Assembly (NCBI GenBank): GCA_002166865.1
Contig: NHTQ01000004.1
Location: 1 to 64,000, forward strand
DNA length: 64,000 nucleotides
Source of the DNA: Rhodobacteraceae bacterium WFHF2C18
Lineage (GTDB): Bacteria > Pseudomonadota > Alphaproteobacteria > Rhodobacterales > Rhodobacteraceae
Direction: 5' to 3'
Part shown: positions 27,566 to 36,211 of the stretch, one piece after another
Numbering within the stretch: position 1 is the stretch's first letter
Layout: the number at the start of each line of letters is the position of its first letter
Notes under the pieces: model-generated
What the model saw: the letters and a program-made list of their open reading frames with translations, nothing else
Databases searched by the model: none
Told to the model about the DNA's origin: nothing
Position numbers and translations under genes: made by a program

Positions 27566-28027
27566 TCAATTGGATTTCGTGTCGGTACGGAAGGGCAGGG
27601 GCGCGACGGGCACGCCGTCCTCGATCAGCGCGCGGGCCTCCTCGGCCCGAGCCTCGCCATGAATGGCGCGTTCGGGCGCGATCCCGGCATGCATGTCGCG
27701 TGCCTCGCGCGCGAAATCCGCGCCCACGTATTCTGAATGGGCCTCGACATGGCGGCGCAGCCGGGCGAGGGCCTGTTCGGCCGGATGCGCCTGCTGGGTG
27801 AGCGGACGCGAGCGCGTTTCCGGCTGGGGTTTCTCATCCGTGGTGGTGGCCTCGGTCTTGCGGCCGCTGCTCACATGGGGCGCCATGGGCGCCTTATCCA
27901 CCTCGGTGGTGCCGCAGACCGAACAGGCGACCATGCCGGCGGCGCGCAGCTTGTCAAAGGCCTCGGCCGATCCGAACCAGCTGTCGAAGCGGTGGCCGGC
28001 GCTGCATTTCAGCGTGAACTGGATCAT
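27566..28027 (-). CDS. DUF1178 family protein
   Basis: The 153-residue protein begins MIQFTLKCSAGHRFDSWF. It has a second cysteine pair in VACSVCGTTEVDKAPMAP, suggesting a small zinc ribbon, then a charged linker and a helical C-terminal part (DFAREARDMHAGIAPERAIHGEA). This is the standard DUF1178 pattern; function is unknown. I start it at 28027, since family members begin with the hydrophobic strand just before the first cysteine; ATGs at 28033 and 28051 are alternatives. It is 52 bp after the NUDIX gene and 19 bp before the SDR gene. Confidence 0.8.
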   Translation of the reverse strand: MIQFTLKCSAGHRFDSWFGSAEAFDKLRAAGMVACSVCGTTEVDKAPMAPHVSSGRKTEATTTDEKPQPETRSRPLTQQAHPAEQALARLRRHVEAHSEYVGADFAREARDMHAGIAPERAIHGEARAEEARALIEDGVPVAPLPFRTDTKSN

Positions 28028-28079
28028 ACCCATACCCGTTGTGCGGATCATCTGATACTTATCGCGAACCCCGGCCAGA

Positions 28080-28571
28080 TCAAGGGGTTGGCCCCGGCCC
28101 GGGCAGGTCGCGCGGATCGAAGTGGCGCACGATCCGCGCCAGTTCGGGTTCGCTCAGCCGCGCCGCCGCCTTGCGCGGGCTCAGCCACTTGCGCTTGCGC
28201 TGTCCGGCCTCGGGGAAGCGGCTCGCTAGCCGTTCCACCTTGACGGGGTAGACCATCGCGAGACAGGGCAGGCGGCGCCCGCGGCCCGGTGCCTTCCGGT
28301 AGGCGAAGACGCCAAGGCACTGGTCGAAGGCCGCGCCCTGAACGCCGGCCTCTTCCCAGGCCTCGATCAGCGCGGCCTCGCCGGGGGTGCGACCGTCCAT
28401 CGGCCAGCCCTTGGGAATGATCCAGCGCCCCGTCCCGCGGCTTGTCACCAGGAGCACTTCGGACTTCGCGCCCTTTTGACGGTAGCACAGGGCCGCGAAC
28501 TGCGTGCGAACGTCCCACTTTCGCCGCGCCTGCAGAGAAATCGGCGCCTGCGGAATCGCCTGGATGGTCAT
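28080..28571 (-). CDS. NUDIX hydrolase
   Basis: Hydrolyses a nucleoside diphosphate linked to some moiety; the substrate is not readable. The 163-residue protein has a NUDIX box WPMDGRTPGEAALIEAWEEAGV. The catalytic EAWEEAG core is intact, but the canonical first Glu and Arg are replaced (R and I), a variant I associate with an alphaproteobacterial group near diphosphoinositol phosphatases. The ATG at 28571 opens MTIQAIPQAPISL; longer readings lack support. It leads a minus-strand set with DUF1178 and the SDR gene. Confidence 0.8.
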   Translation of the reverse strand: MTIQAIPQAPISLQARRKWDVRTQFAALCYRQKGAKSEVLLVTSRGTGRWIIPKGWPMDGRTPGEAALIEAWEEAGVQGAAFDQCLGVFAYRKAPGRGRRLPCLAMVYPVKVERLASRFPEAGQRKRKWLSPRKAAARLSEPELARIVRHFDPRDLPGPGPTP

Positions 28572-28882
28572 GCGGGCCGTCCTCCCTGCGGGCTGTGCCG
28601 TGCCAAGAGCATACGTCACGATCACCCCCGGGGACCACAGAAAATTTCCGCTTTCCCGTTGTTTTGGGGCTATGCGTGGTGTGGCGGCGCCCTGACGACC
28701 CCAATATCTGGGCGCGCCGGGCGGGGTGCGCGGGTTTGCGGCATCGGTCGGGCGATCATACCTGACGGATAAAATCAGGATTGACAATTCCGACAATTTT
28801 CGTAAGTAAATCGGGAGAAAGCCCAGCCAGCCCGCAGGTGGCCCAGCCCGGCGCACGATGCGACAGAGTAGGGAGAAAAGGC
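28572..28882. other. Non-coding divergent region between the NUDIX gene and the iron cluster
   Basis: About 310 bp with no supported gene. The left half should hold the NUDIX promoter. The right half (from about 28760) is AT-rich for this genome and holds the promoter listed separately for the hemP-bfr genes. I see no RNA gene or strong hairpin. Confidence 0.45.
28781..28809 (+). promoter_or_regulatory. Candidate promoter of the hemP-bfd-bfr cluster
   Basis: A consensus -35 box TTGACA lies at 28781-28786, with a weak -10 region about 16-18 bp later (TAAGTAA, 28803-28809). The heptamer GACAATT occurs twice with a 9-bp period (28783-28789 and 28792-28798), overlapping the -35 box, a good position for an iron-responsive repressor. 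No named consensus can be assigned with confidence. Confidence 0.45.
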
Positions 28883-29032
28883 ATGCAAGACAGGACAAAG
28901 GGCGCGCCGCCGCGTCCGGCCGGGCTCGACGGCGGTCTGGTGCAGGATCTCCTGGGCGCCGCGCTGCAGGACGGGCTGCCCGGAGAGATCTGGCTGGAAC
29001 ACCTGATCGACCGGGTGGAGGGGCGGCCATGA
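28883..29032 (+). CDS. Unrecognised 49-residue protein coupled to hemP
   Basis: A short open frame beginning MQDRTKGAPPRPAGLDG, with GGGAGAAAAGG correctly spaced before the ATG at 28883. Its stop overlaps the start of hemP in an ATGA arrangement. It has no signal or membrane segment; it ends with an acidic amphipathic stretch (EIWLEHLIDRVEGRP). I recognise no family. The clean ribosome site and coupling suggest it is real and iron-related. It might instead serve as a leader peptide tuning hemP translation. Confidence 0.55.
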   Translation: MQDRTKGAPPRPAGLDGGLVQDLLGAALQDGLPGEIWLEHLIDRVEGRP

Positions 29033-29193
29033 TCCGCGCGCAGAGCAAACACGAACCCGACCTCCGGCCCGATCCGGCCTGTCACGACGCCCGCGCGCTG
29101 ACCTGCGGTGCGAGGACCGCCACCATCGTCCTGGACGACCAAGTTTATACTCTGCGGATCACCCGCGCCGGCAAGCTGATCCTGACGAAATGA
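29029..29193 (+). CDS. hemP: Hemin uptake protein HemP
   Basis: Small 54-residue protein ending in the signature VYTLRITRAGKLILTK, the conserved HemP C-terminus. HemP is a conserved component of haem and iron uptake loci; in some bacteria it acts as an activator of haem uptake genes. It starts at the ATG at 29029 overlapping the upstream small gene and ends overlapping the next gene (ATGA), so three genes are coupled in a row. No haem receptor (hmuR) or importer is in the window. Confidence 0.85.
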   Translation: MIRAQSKHEPDLRPDPACHDARALTCGARTATIVLDDQVYTLRITRAGKLILTK

Positions 29194-29663
29194 AGCACGA
29201 ACGGGATATGCGCGGGGCCTTCCCCGTTGCCGCGATGGAGCGTTTGCCGGCCACCGAGGCGCTTCTGGTGCAGCTTTTGCGGGCATGGTGCGACGGGCCG
29301 AAGGGGCGCGTGCGCGCGCAGGCGGCTCTCGTCGACCGGCTTGGCGCGGCGCGCGGCGAAGCCTGTCATGCCGCCTTCACGCAGGTGATGCAGACTTTGC
29401 TGCGTCACGGTCGCCGGCGGCTGGTGCGCCATCACGCCGATTGCGGCTGCGTGGGCGCGGACGAGGCCATCCTCGCCCATTTCGTGTCCACCGCCGCCAC
29501 GGGCGAGCGCGAGGATGCCATGCTGATCGCATCCCTGCTGGTCGATGGCGCGGTCCTGATGCCGCTGACGGAGGCGGCGGTGCAACTGGGTCTGCATCTG
29601 CGGCGCGCGGAGGGGCGCGCGGGCGGGCAGATCCCCGAACCGGCCCGCGCGACGCGGCACTGA
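29190..29663 (+). CDS. Unknown protein within the hemP-bfd-bfr cluster
   Basis: A 157-residue soluble protein beginning MKHERDMRGAFPVA, starting inside the hemP stop (ATGA). It is predicted mostly helical, with Cys residues in WCDGPKG, ACHAAF and a CGC pair (HHADCGCVGADEAI) in the middle. The Cys/His cluster RRLVRHHADCGC could bind metal, haem or an Fe-S centre, but this is speculative. I recognise no family. Position between hemP and bfd strongly suggests a role in iron handling. Confidence 0.65.
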   Translation: MKHERDMRGAFPVAAMERLPATEALLVQLLRAWCDGPKGRVRAQAALVDRLGAARGEACHAAFTQVMQTLLRHGRRRLVRHHADCGCVGADEAILAHFVSTAATGEREDAMLIASLLVDGAVLMPLTEAAVQLGLHLRRAEGRAGGQIPEPARATRH

Positions 29664-29695
29664 CGCCGGCCGGACAGGAAAGGAGAGCGCAGGAA

Positions 29696-29989
29696 ATGAT
29701 GATCTGTCACTGCATGTCGATTACCGACAAGGATATCCGCCGTGCGATGGACTGGATGCGTGCCTCCGATCCAGACACGATCATCACGCCCGGCAAGGTG
29801 TACCGCGCCCTGGGCAAAAAGGCCGATTGCGGCGGGTGCTTGCCGCACTTTGTTGACACCATGCAGAAAACTGACAGTCTGGCAGTACCGAAGGAATTGC
29901 GCGGCCTGCGCCGGGCACAGATGCATGGAGACAACGATGAAGGGCGACGAGAAGGTCATCGAGTACCTGAACAAAGCGCTACGGAGTGA
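29696..29989 (+). CDS. bfd: Bacterioferritin-associated ferredoxin
   Basis: Small [2Fe-2S] protein that reduces haem in bacterioferritin to release stored iron. The 97-residue product has the BFD cysteine pattern: C4 and C6 (MMICHC) and C45 and C48 (DCGGC), with [15 protein letters not shown] between. The start at 29696 has AGGAAA and AGGAGAG upstream; a second ATG follows directly. The last 17 codons overlap the start of bfr in another frame by 53 bases; the charged tail there may be dispensable. Directly upstream of bfr, as usual. Confidence 0.92.
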   Translation: MMICHCMSITDKDIRRAMDWMRASDPDTIITPGKVYRALGKKADCGGCLPHFVDTMQKTDSLAVPKELRGLRRAQMHGDNDEGRREGHRVPEQSATE

Positions 29990-30428
29990 ACTGACGGCCG
30001 TCAGCCAGTACTGGCTGCACTACCGGCTTCAGGAAGACTGGGGGTATGGCCATAACGCCGCCAAGTCGCGCGAGGAAAGCATCGAGGAGATGTGGCACGC
30101 CGACAAGCTGATCGAGCGCATCATCTTCCTCGAAGGGCATCCCAACCTTCAGAAACTGGATCCCCTGCGCATCGGCGAAAGCCTGCGCGAGACGCTGGAC
30201 GCCGACCTGGCCGCCGAGCACGAGGCGCGCACCCTCTACATCGAGGCGCGCGATCACTGCGAGAAGGTGGGCGACTACGTCAGCAAGAACCTGTTCGAGG
30301 AACTGATCGCCGACGAGGAAGGCCACATCGACTTCCTGGAGACACAGATCGAGCTTTACGACTCGATCGGGTCGGAGCGTTACGGCCAGCTCAACGCCGC
30401 CAAGGCCGACGAGGGCGAGGCCGAGTAG
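29937..30428 (+). CDS. bfr: Bacterioferritin
   Basis: Haem-containing iron-storage ferritin that assembles as a 24-mer. The 163-residue product has the ferroxidase residues E18, E51 and H54, and the haem-ligating Met52 in [12 protein letters not shown]. Later conserved motifs are [17 protein letters not shown] and [13 protein letters not shown]. The start at 29937 follows GGAGACAACG and lies inside the end of bfd. It ends the iron cluster and is followed by two palindromes and a strong intrinsic terminator. Confidence 0.96.
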   Translation: MKGDEKVIEYLNKALRSELTAVSQYWLHYRLQEDWGYGHNAAKSREESIEEMWHADKLIERIIFLEGHPNLQKLDPLRIGESLRETLDADLAAEHEARTLYIEARDHCEKVGDYVSKNLFEELIADEEGHIDFLETQIELYDSIGSERYGQLNAAKADEGEAE

Positions 30429-30430
30429 GC

Positions 30431-30472
30431 GCGGGGCGTCGCCCCGCTTGCCCCGGCCCAAGGCCGGGGCAA
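30431..30472. repeat. Two GC palindromes after bfr (REP-like)
   Basis: GCGGGGC (30431-30437), GTC, GCCCCGC (30441-30447). Then a perfect 11-bp repeat, TTGCCCCGGCC (30448-30458), CAA, GGCCGGGGCAA (30462-30472). The second resembles the extragenic palindromes near prpE (3621-3681). They precede the terminator and may add 3'-end stability. Confidence 0.55.
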
Positions 30473-30506
30473 TTCACCCCTGAGTATTTCGGGCAAGATG
30501 ACATGC

Positions 30507-30530
30507 GGGGCCGTGACGACGGCCCCTTTT

Positions 30531-30531
<1 letters not shown>
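30507..30531 (+). terminator. Intrinsic terminator after bfr
   Basis: GGGGCCGT (30507-30514), loop GACG, ACGGCCCC (30519-30526), then five Ts (30527-30531). A canonical Rho-independent terminator for the plus-strand iron cluster; its T-tract touches the stop codon of the converging ABC ATPase gene. Confidence 0.85.
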
Positions 30532-31495
<964 letters not shown>

Positions 31496-31499
<4 letters not shown>

Positions 31500-32476
31500 G
31501 AGGTGGCCTCGGTCTCGGTCGCATGCGCGGTCAGCGGGTGGTAGCAGGCCGCGCCGCCCTCGAAGGGCGGGATCTTCTGTTTGCAGATCTCGGTCGCCCG
31601 TTCGCAGCGCGGATGATAGGCGCAGCCCGGCGGCAGGGCGGTGATCGGGGGCATGGCCCCCGGGATCTGGTAGAGCTTTGTGCCGCGGCCCGCGAATTGC
31701 GGCAGCGCCCGGAGCAGGCCGGCGGTATAGGGATGGGCGGGATTGTCGATGATCTCGCGGGTCGGGCCGGCCTCGACGCAGAGACCGGCGTACATGATCA
31801 TGATCCGCTGGGTCACCTCGGCCACGACGCCCAGGTCGTGGGTGATGAGGATGAGCGCCACGTCGTTTTCCCGGCACAGCTTGAGGATCAGTGCCATGAT
31901 CTCGGCCTGGATCGTGACGTCGAGCGCCGTGGTGGGTTCGTCGGCAATGATGAGTTCGGGGTCGGTCAGCAGGGCGATGGCGATCACGACGCGCTGGCGC
32001 AGCCCGCCCGAGAGTTCGTGCGGGTAGGCATCGAGCCGCGATTCGGCAGAAGGAATGGCCACCTCCTTGAGCTTGGCGATGCAGAGCCTGCGCGCCTCCG
32101 TCTCGGAGATCTTGCGGTGCGCCTTGAGCGTTTCCATCATCTGCGTGCCGATGGTCAGAACCGGGTTGAGCGTGACCATCGGGTCCTGGAAGATCATGGA
32201 GATGCGGTTGCCGCGGATACCGCGGATGTCGCGTTCGCTGAGGTCCAGCAGGTTCTCGCCGTGGAACATGATCCGGCCCTGACTGACGCGGCCGGGCTCG
32301 GCGATCAGGTTGAGAATGGCGAAGGCCAGCATGGACTTGCCCGCCCCGGACTCGCCAACGACCCCCAGGCGTTCGCCGCGCTCCAGCGTCAGGTTCACGC
32401 CGCGCAGGGCCTCGACCTCGCCGGCCTTGCCGCGCGGGAAGGCGACATGCAGGTCTTGCACTTCGAGCATGGCCAT
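31496..32476 (-). CDS. Peptide/opine-type ABC importer ATP-binding protein (OppD/DppD-like)
   Basis: First ATPase of the importer, 326 residues. Walker [13 protein letters not shown], signature [16 protein letters not shown] and Walker [13 protein letters not shown] are present, with the C-terminal [17 protein letters not shown] cysteine motif of the group. I start at the ATG at 32476, overlapping the stop of the permease gene (TGATG); the second ATG, two codons later, is possible. The N-terminus [15 protein letters not shown] matches the family start. Confidence 0.92.
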
Positions 32477-33384
32477 CAGTCTTCTCCGCGTCTGAGTTTC
32501 GGATTGAGCACGTCGCGCAGCCAGTCGCCCAGAAGGTTCAGCGCCAGGATCAGGGCCACCAGCACGATGGCGGGGTAGAGGGTGATCCACCACGATCCCG
32601 AGAAGATGAACTCGAAGCCCGAGCGGATCAGCGACCCGAGCGAGGGCCGGTCGGTCGGCATCCCCAGCCCGAGGAAGGACAGCGAGGCCTCGATCATGAT
32701 CGCCTCGGCCACCTGGATGGTGGAGATCACCAGCACCGGGGTGAGCGTGTTGGGCAGGATGTGGCCCCACATGATCTTGCGCGCGGGCAGGCCGATGACG
32801 CGGGCGGCGTCCACGTATTCCTTCTTCTTCTCGCCCAGAACCGACGAGCGCACGGTGCGCGCGAACTTGGGCCATTCGGCGATGCCGATCACCAGGATCA
32901 GCATGATGATGGCGTAGTCGGCGTAGGTATTGGCATCGAAGGCCGCCTGGAAGAGCGCCAGCGCGATGATCGCCATCATCAGTGTCGACAGCGACAGCTG
33001 GATGTCTGCAAGGCGCATGAGGAAACTGTCGATCCAGCCGCCCTTGTAGCCCGCGATCAGCCCCAGCGTGATGCCCAGGACGCCCTGCACGATCACGGCG
33101 CCGATACCGATCAGAAGCGAGATTCCGGTGCCGTACATGATGGTGGACAGCACGCCGCGCCCCTGCGCGTCCGTGCCCAGAAGGAACTGCTCATCCCCGC
33201 CCGGGCGCCAGGAGGGCGGCATTTCGCTGTCCATGATGTCCAGTTGCATCAGGTCGTAGGGGTTCTGCGGCGCGATCACTGGCGCGAAGACGGCCATGAG
33301 CACGAGGATCAGCAGGACCGTCCCTGCGCCGATGGCCACTGGGTCGGAGAGGAATCTTCTCACGAAGGCGGAAAAGGAAATCAT
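32476..33384 (-). CDS. Peptide-type ABC importer permease (DppC/OppC-like)
   Basis: Inner-membrane permease, 302 residues, with an N-terminal helix (AIGAGTVLLILVLMAVFAPVIAP), a periplasmic part with GTDAQGRGVLSTIMYG (a DppC signature), and five further helices. The cytoplasmic EAA loop YVDAARVIGLPARKIMWGHILPNTL contacts the ATPases. One base separates its start from the DppB-like stop, so expression is coupled. Confidence 0.92.
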   Translation of the reverse strand: MISFSAFVRRFLSDPVAIGAGTVLLILVLMAVFAPVIAPQNPYDLMQLDIMDSEMPPSWRPGGDEQFLLGTDAQGRGVLSTIMYGTGISLLIGIGAVIVQGVLGITLGLIAGYKGGWIDSFLMRLADIQLSLSTLMMAIIALALFQAAFDANTYADYAIIMLILVIGIAEWPKFARTVRSSVLGEKKKEYVDAARVIGLPARKIMWGHILPNTLTPVLVISTIQVAEAIMIEASLSFLGLGMPTDRPSLGSLIRSGFEFIFSGSWWITLYPAIVLVALILALNLLGDWLRDVLNPKLRRGED

Positions 33385-33385
33385 G

Positions 33386-34372
33386 TCAGCCCTTGGCCCC
33401 CGGCAGTTTCACCATCGGGTTGATCAGCGTGTAGACGAAGTCCACGATCGTGTTCACGATCACGAAGATCAGGCCGACGATGATGATGTAGGCGATGATG
33501 AGCGGGGTATCGACGCGGTTCACCGCCTCCAGGAACAGAAAGCCCATCCCGGGCCACTGGAAGACGGTCTCGGTCAGGATGGTATAGGCGATCAGCGTGC
33601 CGATCATCAGCCCGCCAACGGTGACGACGGGCAGCAGCGTGTTCCGGAACGCATGGACGTAGCGCACCCGCTGCGTGCTCAGGCCCTTGGCCCGGGCGAA
33701 GCGGACGTAATCGGTGCTCATGGCCTCCATCATCTCGGCCCGGATGAGGCGGATGAAAAGCGGCAGCATGATCGAGCTCAGCGTGATCGAGGGCAGGATC
33801 AGGTGGCTCAGCCCGTCGAGCGTCAGCAGGCCGGTATCCCAGCCCCAGGGCAGTTCAACCGTGTCGCCCCGGCCGAAGGCGGGCAGCCAGCCCAGTTCCA
33901 CCCCGAACAGCCAGACCATGAAGATGGCGGTCAGGAAGACGGGGACCGAGATCCCGATGATCGAGCCGGTCATGATGACCCGGGTCAGCCAGGCGTCGCG
34001 GTGGATGGCGCAGTAGATGCCCGCCGGGATCGACAGCGAGACGAAGATCACCACCGCCCCCAACACCAGTTCGAAGGTGGCCGGGAACTTGTCCATGATG
34101 ACGTCCAGCGCCGGGCGCTTGAAGAAGTAGGAAGTGCCCAGGTCCCCCTGCACGGCATTGCCGAGGAAGCGGACGTATTGCACGAGGAAGGGGTCGTTGA
34201 GCCCCATCTCCTCGCGCAGGGCATCGCGCTCCTCTTCGGAGACGGACTGGCCCACGAGTTCGCGCAGCGGGTCGCCCAGGTTGTCCTGGATCGAGAAACC
34301 GATGATCGAGATGACGAACATCACGATCACGGCCTGCGCGGCGCGGCGGATGAGGAAGGCAAGAATATGCAT
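33386..34372 (-). CDS. Peptide-type ABC importer permease (DppB/OppB-like)
   Basis: Inner-membrane permease, 328 residues. The N-terminus MHILAFLIRRAAQAVIVMFVIS and the long periplasmic loop with DLGTSYFFKRPALDVI are typical of DppB. The EAA loop reads YVRFARAKGLSTQRVRYVHAFRNTLLP. Six helices are predicted. It follows the binding-protein gene after a 54-bp gap with a perfect GC hairpin. Confidence 0.92.
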   Translation of the reverse strand: MHILAFLIRRAAQAVIVMFVISIIGFSIQDNLGDPLRELVGQSVSEEERDALREEMGLNDPFLVQYVRFLGNAVQGDLGTSYFFKRPALDVIMDKFPATFELVLGAVVIFVSLSIPAGIYCAIHRDAWLTRVIMTGSIIGISVPVFLTAIFMVWLFGVELGWLPAFGRGDTVELPWGWDTGLLTLDGLSHLILPSITLSSIMLPLFIRLIRAEMMEAMSTDYVRFARAKGLSTQRVRYVHAFRNTLLPVVTVGGLMIGTLIAYTILTETVFQWPGMGFLFLEAVNRVDTPLIIAYIIIVGLIFVIVNTIVDFVYTLINPMVKLPGAKG

Positions 34373-34390
34373 GGGGATTCGATCTTTGGT

Positions 34391-34419
34391 GGGGCGGGCC
34401 GGCGTGACCGGCCCGCCCC
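34391..34419 (-). terminator. GC hairpin between binding-protein and permease genes
   Basis: Perfect 12-bp inverted repeat: GGGGCGGGCCGG (34391-34402), loop CGTGA, CCGGCCCGCCCC (34408-34419), no T-tract. It has the same stem sequence as the hairpin after ugpB (20709-20733) and the same position after a binding-protein gene, suggesting a shared role in uneven expression of receptor and permease. Confidence 0.6.
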
Positions 34420-34426
34420 TATCACA

Positions 34427-35968
34427 TCATTCTTCCTTGATGACAAGGTCACCCAGGTAGGGGAAGTTCATGACGTTGACGACATCCTCGATCATCACCC
34501 CCTTGCGGGCGCCCCAGGCCAGATCCTGCCAGTGGAACGGGATGAAGGCGGCCTCCTCGTAGAGGATCTCTTCCACCCGCTGCAGCATCTCCGCGCGCTT
34601 TTCGGGGTCCGTCTCGGTCAGCGAGGCGATGGTCAGGCGGTCCACCTCGGGGTTGGAGTAGTAGCCCGAGTTGTACTGCCCGCGGCCGGTGTCGGGGTCC
34701 GGGGTCATGGTCAGGAACTCGTTGAAATTCGCCGAGTCCTCGGTGTCCGAATGCCAGCCGATCATCATGATGTCGGCCGCGCGCTCGTCGAACTTGGGCC
34801 AGTACTGGGCCTTGGGCATGGTCGTCAGGTCGATCTCGATGCCGATCTTGGCCATCATGGCCGCCGCCGCTTCGCAGATCTTGTAATCGTTCACGTAGCG
34901 GTTGTTGGGGCACATCATGGTGGCCGAGAAACCGTCCTCGTAGCCGGCCTCCTTCATCAGCTGCTGGGCCCGCTCGACGTCGTAGCGCGCTTCGAGCTCG
35001 GGGTTGTGGCCCACGTAGCCCTCGGGCGACTGCTGCGCCGCGACCGTGCCGAAGCCCTTCATGATCTTCTCGACGATGCCCTCGTTGTTGATGGCGTGGG
35101 CGATCGCCAGGCGCACCTTGGTGTTGGCCAGGGCCTCGTGCCGCTTCTGGTTCATCTGCAGCGTGATGATCCGGGTGCCGGTCTTGGTCACCAGCTTGGT
35201 CTCGGGGTTCTCCCGCACGCGCGCGAGGTCCGTCGGCGGCACCGGCGCGATGAAGTCCACGTCCCCGGCCAGCAGGGCGGCGACGCGCGTCGGCGCTTCC
35301 TTGATCGGAGTCAGGATCGCGGTCTGGACGTTGCCCGGGCTGTCCTCGTCCCAGTAGTTCTCGTTGCGCTCGAACACCACCTTCACGCCCTGCTCGCGCT
35401 CGGCGATGGTGAAGGGGCCCGTGCCCGAGACGTTCTGGCTGGCAAAGCTGTCGCCGTGCTTGGCGATCTCGGCGCCGCCTTCCTCGTAGAACTCCTTGTC
35501 CATCGGGAAGACGTAGGTCGCGGTATGCAGTACCAGCGGGCTGGGCCCGTCGGTCTTGATCTCCACCGTGTTCTCGTCAATCGCCTCGGCCGAGACCCAG
35601 CCGGCGAAGATGCCCTTGAAGTCGGGCGAGGACTTCAGGCGCTCGATCGTCCAGACGACATCCTCGGCCGTCATGTCGTTACCGGAGTGGAACTGCACGT
35701 CCTCGCGCAGGTTGAAGCGCATTGTCGTTTCGTCCACCCGGTCCCAGCTTTCGGCCAGGCGCGCGTCGAAGCCCAGATCCTGGTTCCAGCGGACCAGCGG
35801 ATCGAAGATCATGTGCGACAGCTGCAGGGTGCCGCCCGAAAGCTGCTCGTGCGGATCGAGCGAGACCGGGTCGGCGTCATAGGCGAACTCCAGGGTCTGC
35901 GCCTGCGACAGGCCGGCAAACCCCAGCGTCATCGCAGTTGCGATGGCCAGGTTTCTGATGGTTTTCAT
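34427..35968 (-). CDS. Peptide-type ABC importer, periplasmic binding protein (family 5)
   Basis: Solute receptor of the operon, 513 residues. It has a clear Sec signal peptide (MKTIRNLAIATAMTLG to LSQA), followed by TLEFAYDADPVSLDPHEQ, the family-5 N-terminal pattern. Later motifs WDRVDETTMRFNLREDVQFHSG and DENTVEIKTDGPSP are typical of DppA/OppA. The ATG at 35968 is preceded by AGGGAG. The ligand could be peptides, opines or another small compound; I cannot choose. Promoter region lies at about 35970-36100. Confidence 0.9.
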   Translation of the reverse strand: MKTIRNLAIATAMTLGFAGLSQAQTLEFAYDADPVSLDPHEQLSGGTLQLSHMIFDPLVRWNQDLGFDARLAESWDRVDETTMRFNLREDVQFHSGNDMTAEDVVWTIERLKSSPDFKGIFAGWVSAEAIDENTVEIKTDGPSPLVLHTATYVFPMDKEFYEEGGAEIAKHGDSFASQNVSGTGPFTIAEREQGVKVVFERNENYWDEDSPGNVQTAILTPIKEAPTRVAALLAGDVDFIAPVPPTDLARVRENPETKLVTKTGTRIITLQMNQKRHEALANTKVRLAIAHAINNEGIVEKIMKGFGTVAAQQSPEGYVGHNPELEARYDVERAQQLMKEAGYEDGFSATMMCPNNRYVNDYKICEAAAAMMAKIGIEIDLTTMPKAQYWPKFDERAADIMMIGWHSDTEDSANFNEFLTMTPDPDTGRGQYNSGYYSNPEVDRLTIASLTETDPEKRAEMLQRVEEILYEEAAFIPFHWQDLAWGARKGVMIEDVVNVMNFPYLGDLVIKEE

Positions 35969-36147
35969 TGAATACTCCCTGAATTGGGGCGAGTGCGCAG
36001 CGCGGAATGCACCGGCAGCCCGTGCGTGCTCGCCACGTTGTGACGATTCTGTCGCAGTGTAAAGACGGGTTGCCGCCGCGTCATCCTGTCCTATTGAGTT
36101 GTCCGGCGACTCACTGCCGGCACCTGACAAAAAGAATAGGAAATGCG

Positions 36148-36176
36148 TTGACAGGTGCGGCGGCGCTCAATACCAA
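36148..36176 (+). promoter_or_regulatory. Candidate promoter of the Glu-Gly repeat protein gene
   Basis: TTGACA (36148-36153), 17-bp spacer, TACCAA (36171-36176), 35 bp upstream of the start. Half-sites CACCTG (36121-36126) and CAGGTG (36152-36157) flank the -35 region in inverted orientation and could be an operator. Evidence is pattern only. Confidence 0.45.
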
Positions 36177-36211
36177 CAAAAACGCTAGGAAATTCCAGCG
36201 GGAGCGAACAG

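Noticed and set aside
28858..29193. Reading hemP as a longer protein starting at about 28858
   Set aside because: The upstream part is Arg/Ala-rich, overlaps the small upstream gene, and HemP proteins are short; the ATG at 29029 is preferred.
33296..35971. An open frame of about 890 codons on the plus strand opposite the peptide importer genes
   Set aside because: It runs antisense to two well-supported genes; the translation is His/Asp/Gly/Arg-rich with no domain, the usual artefact of high GC at third codon positions.
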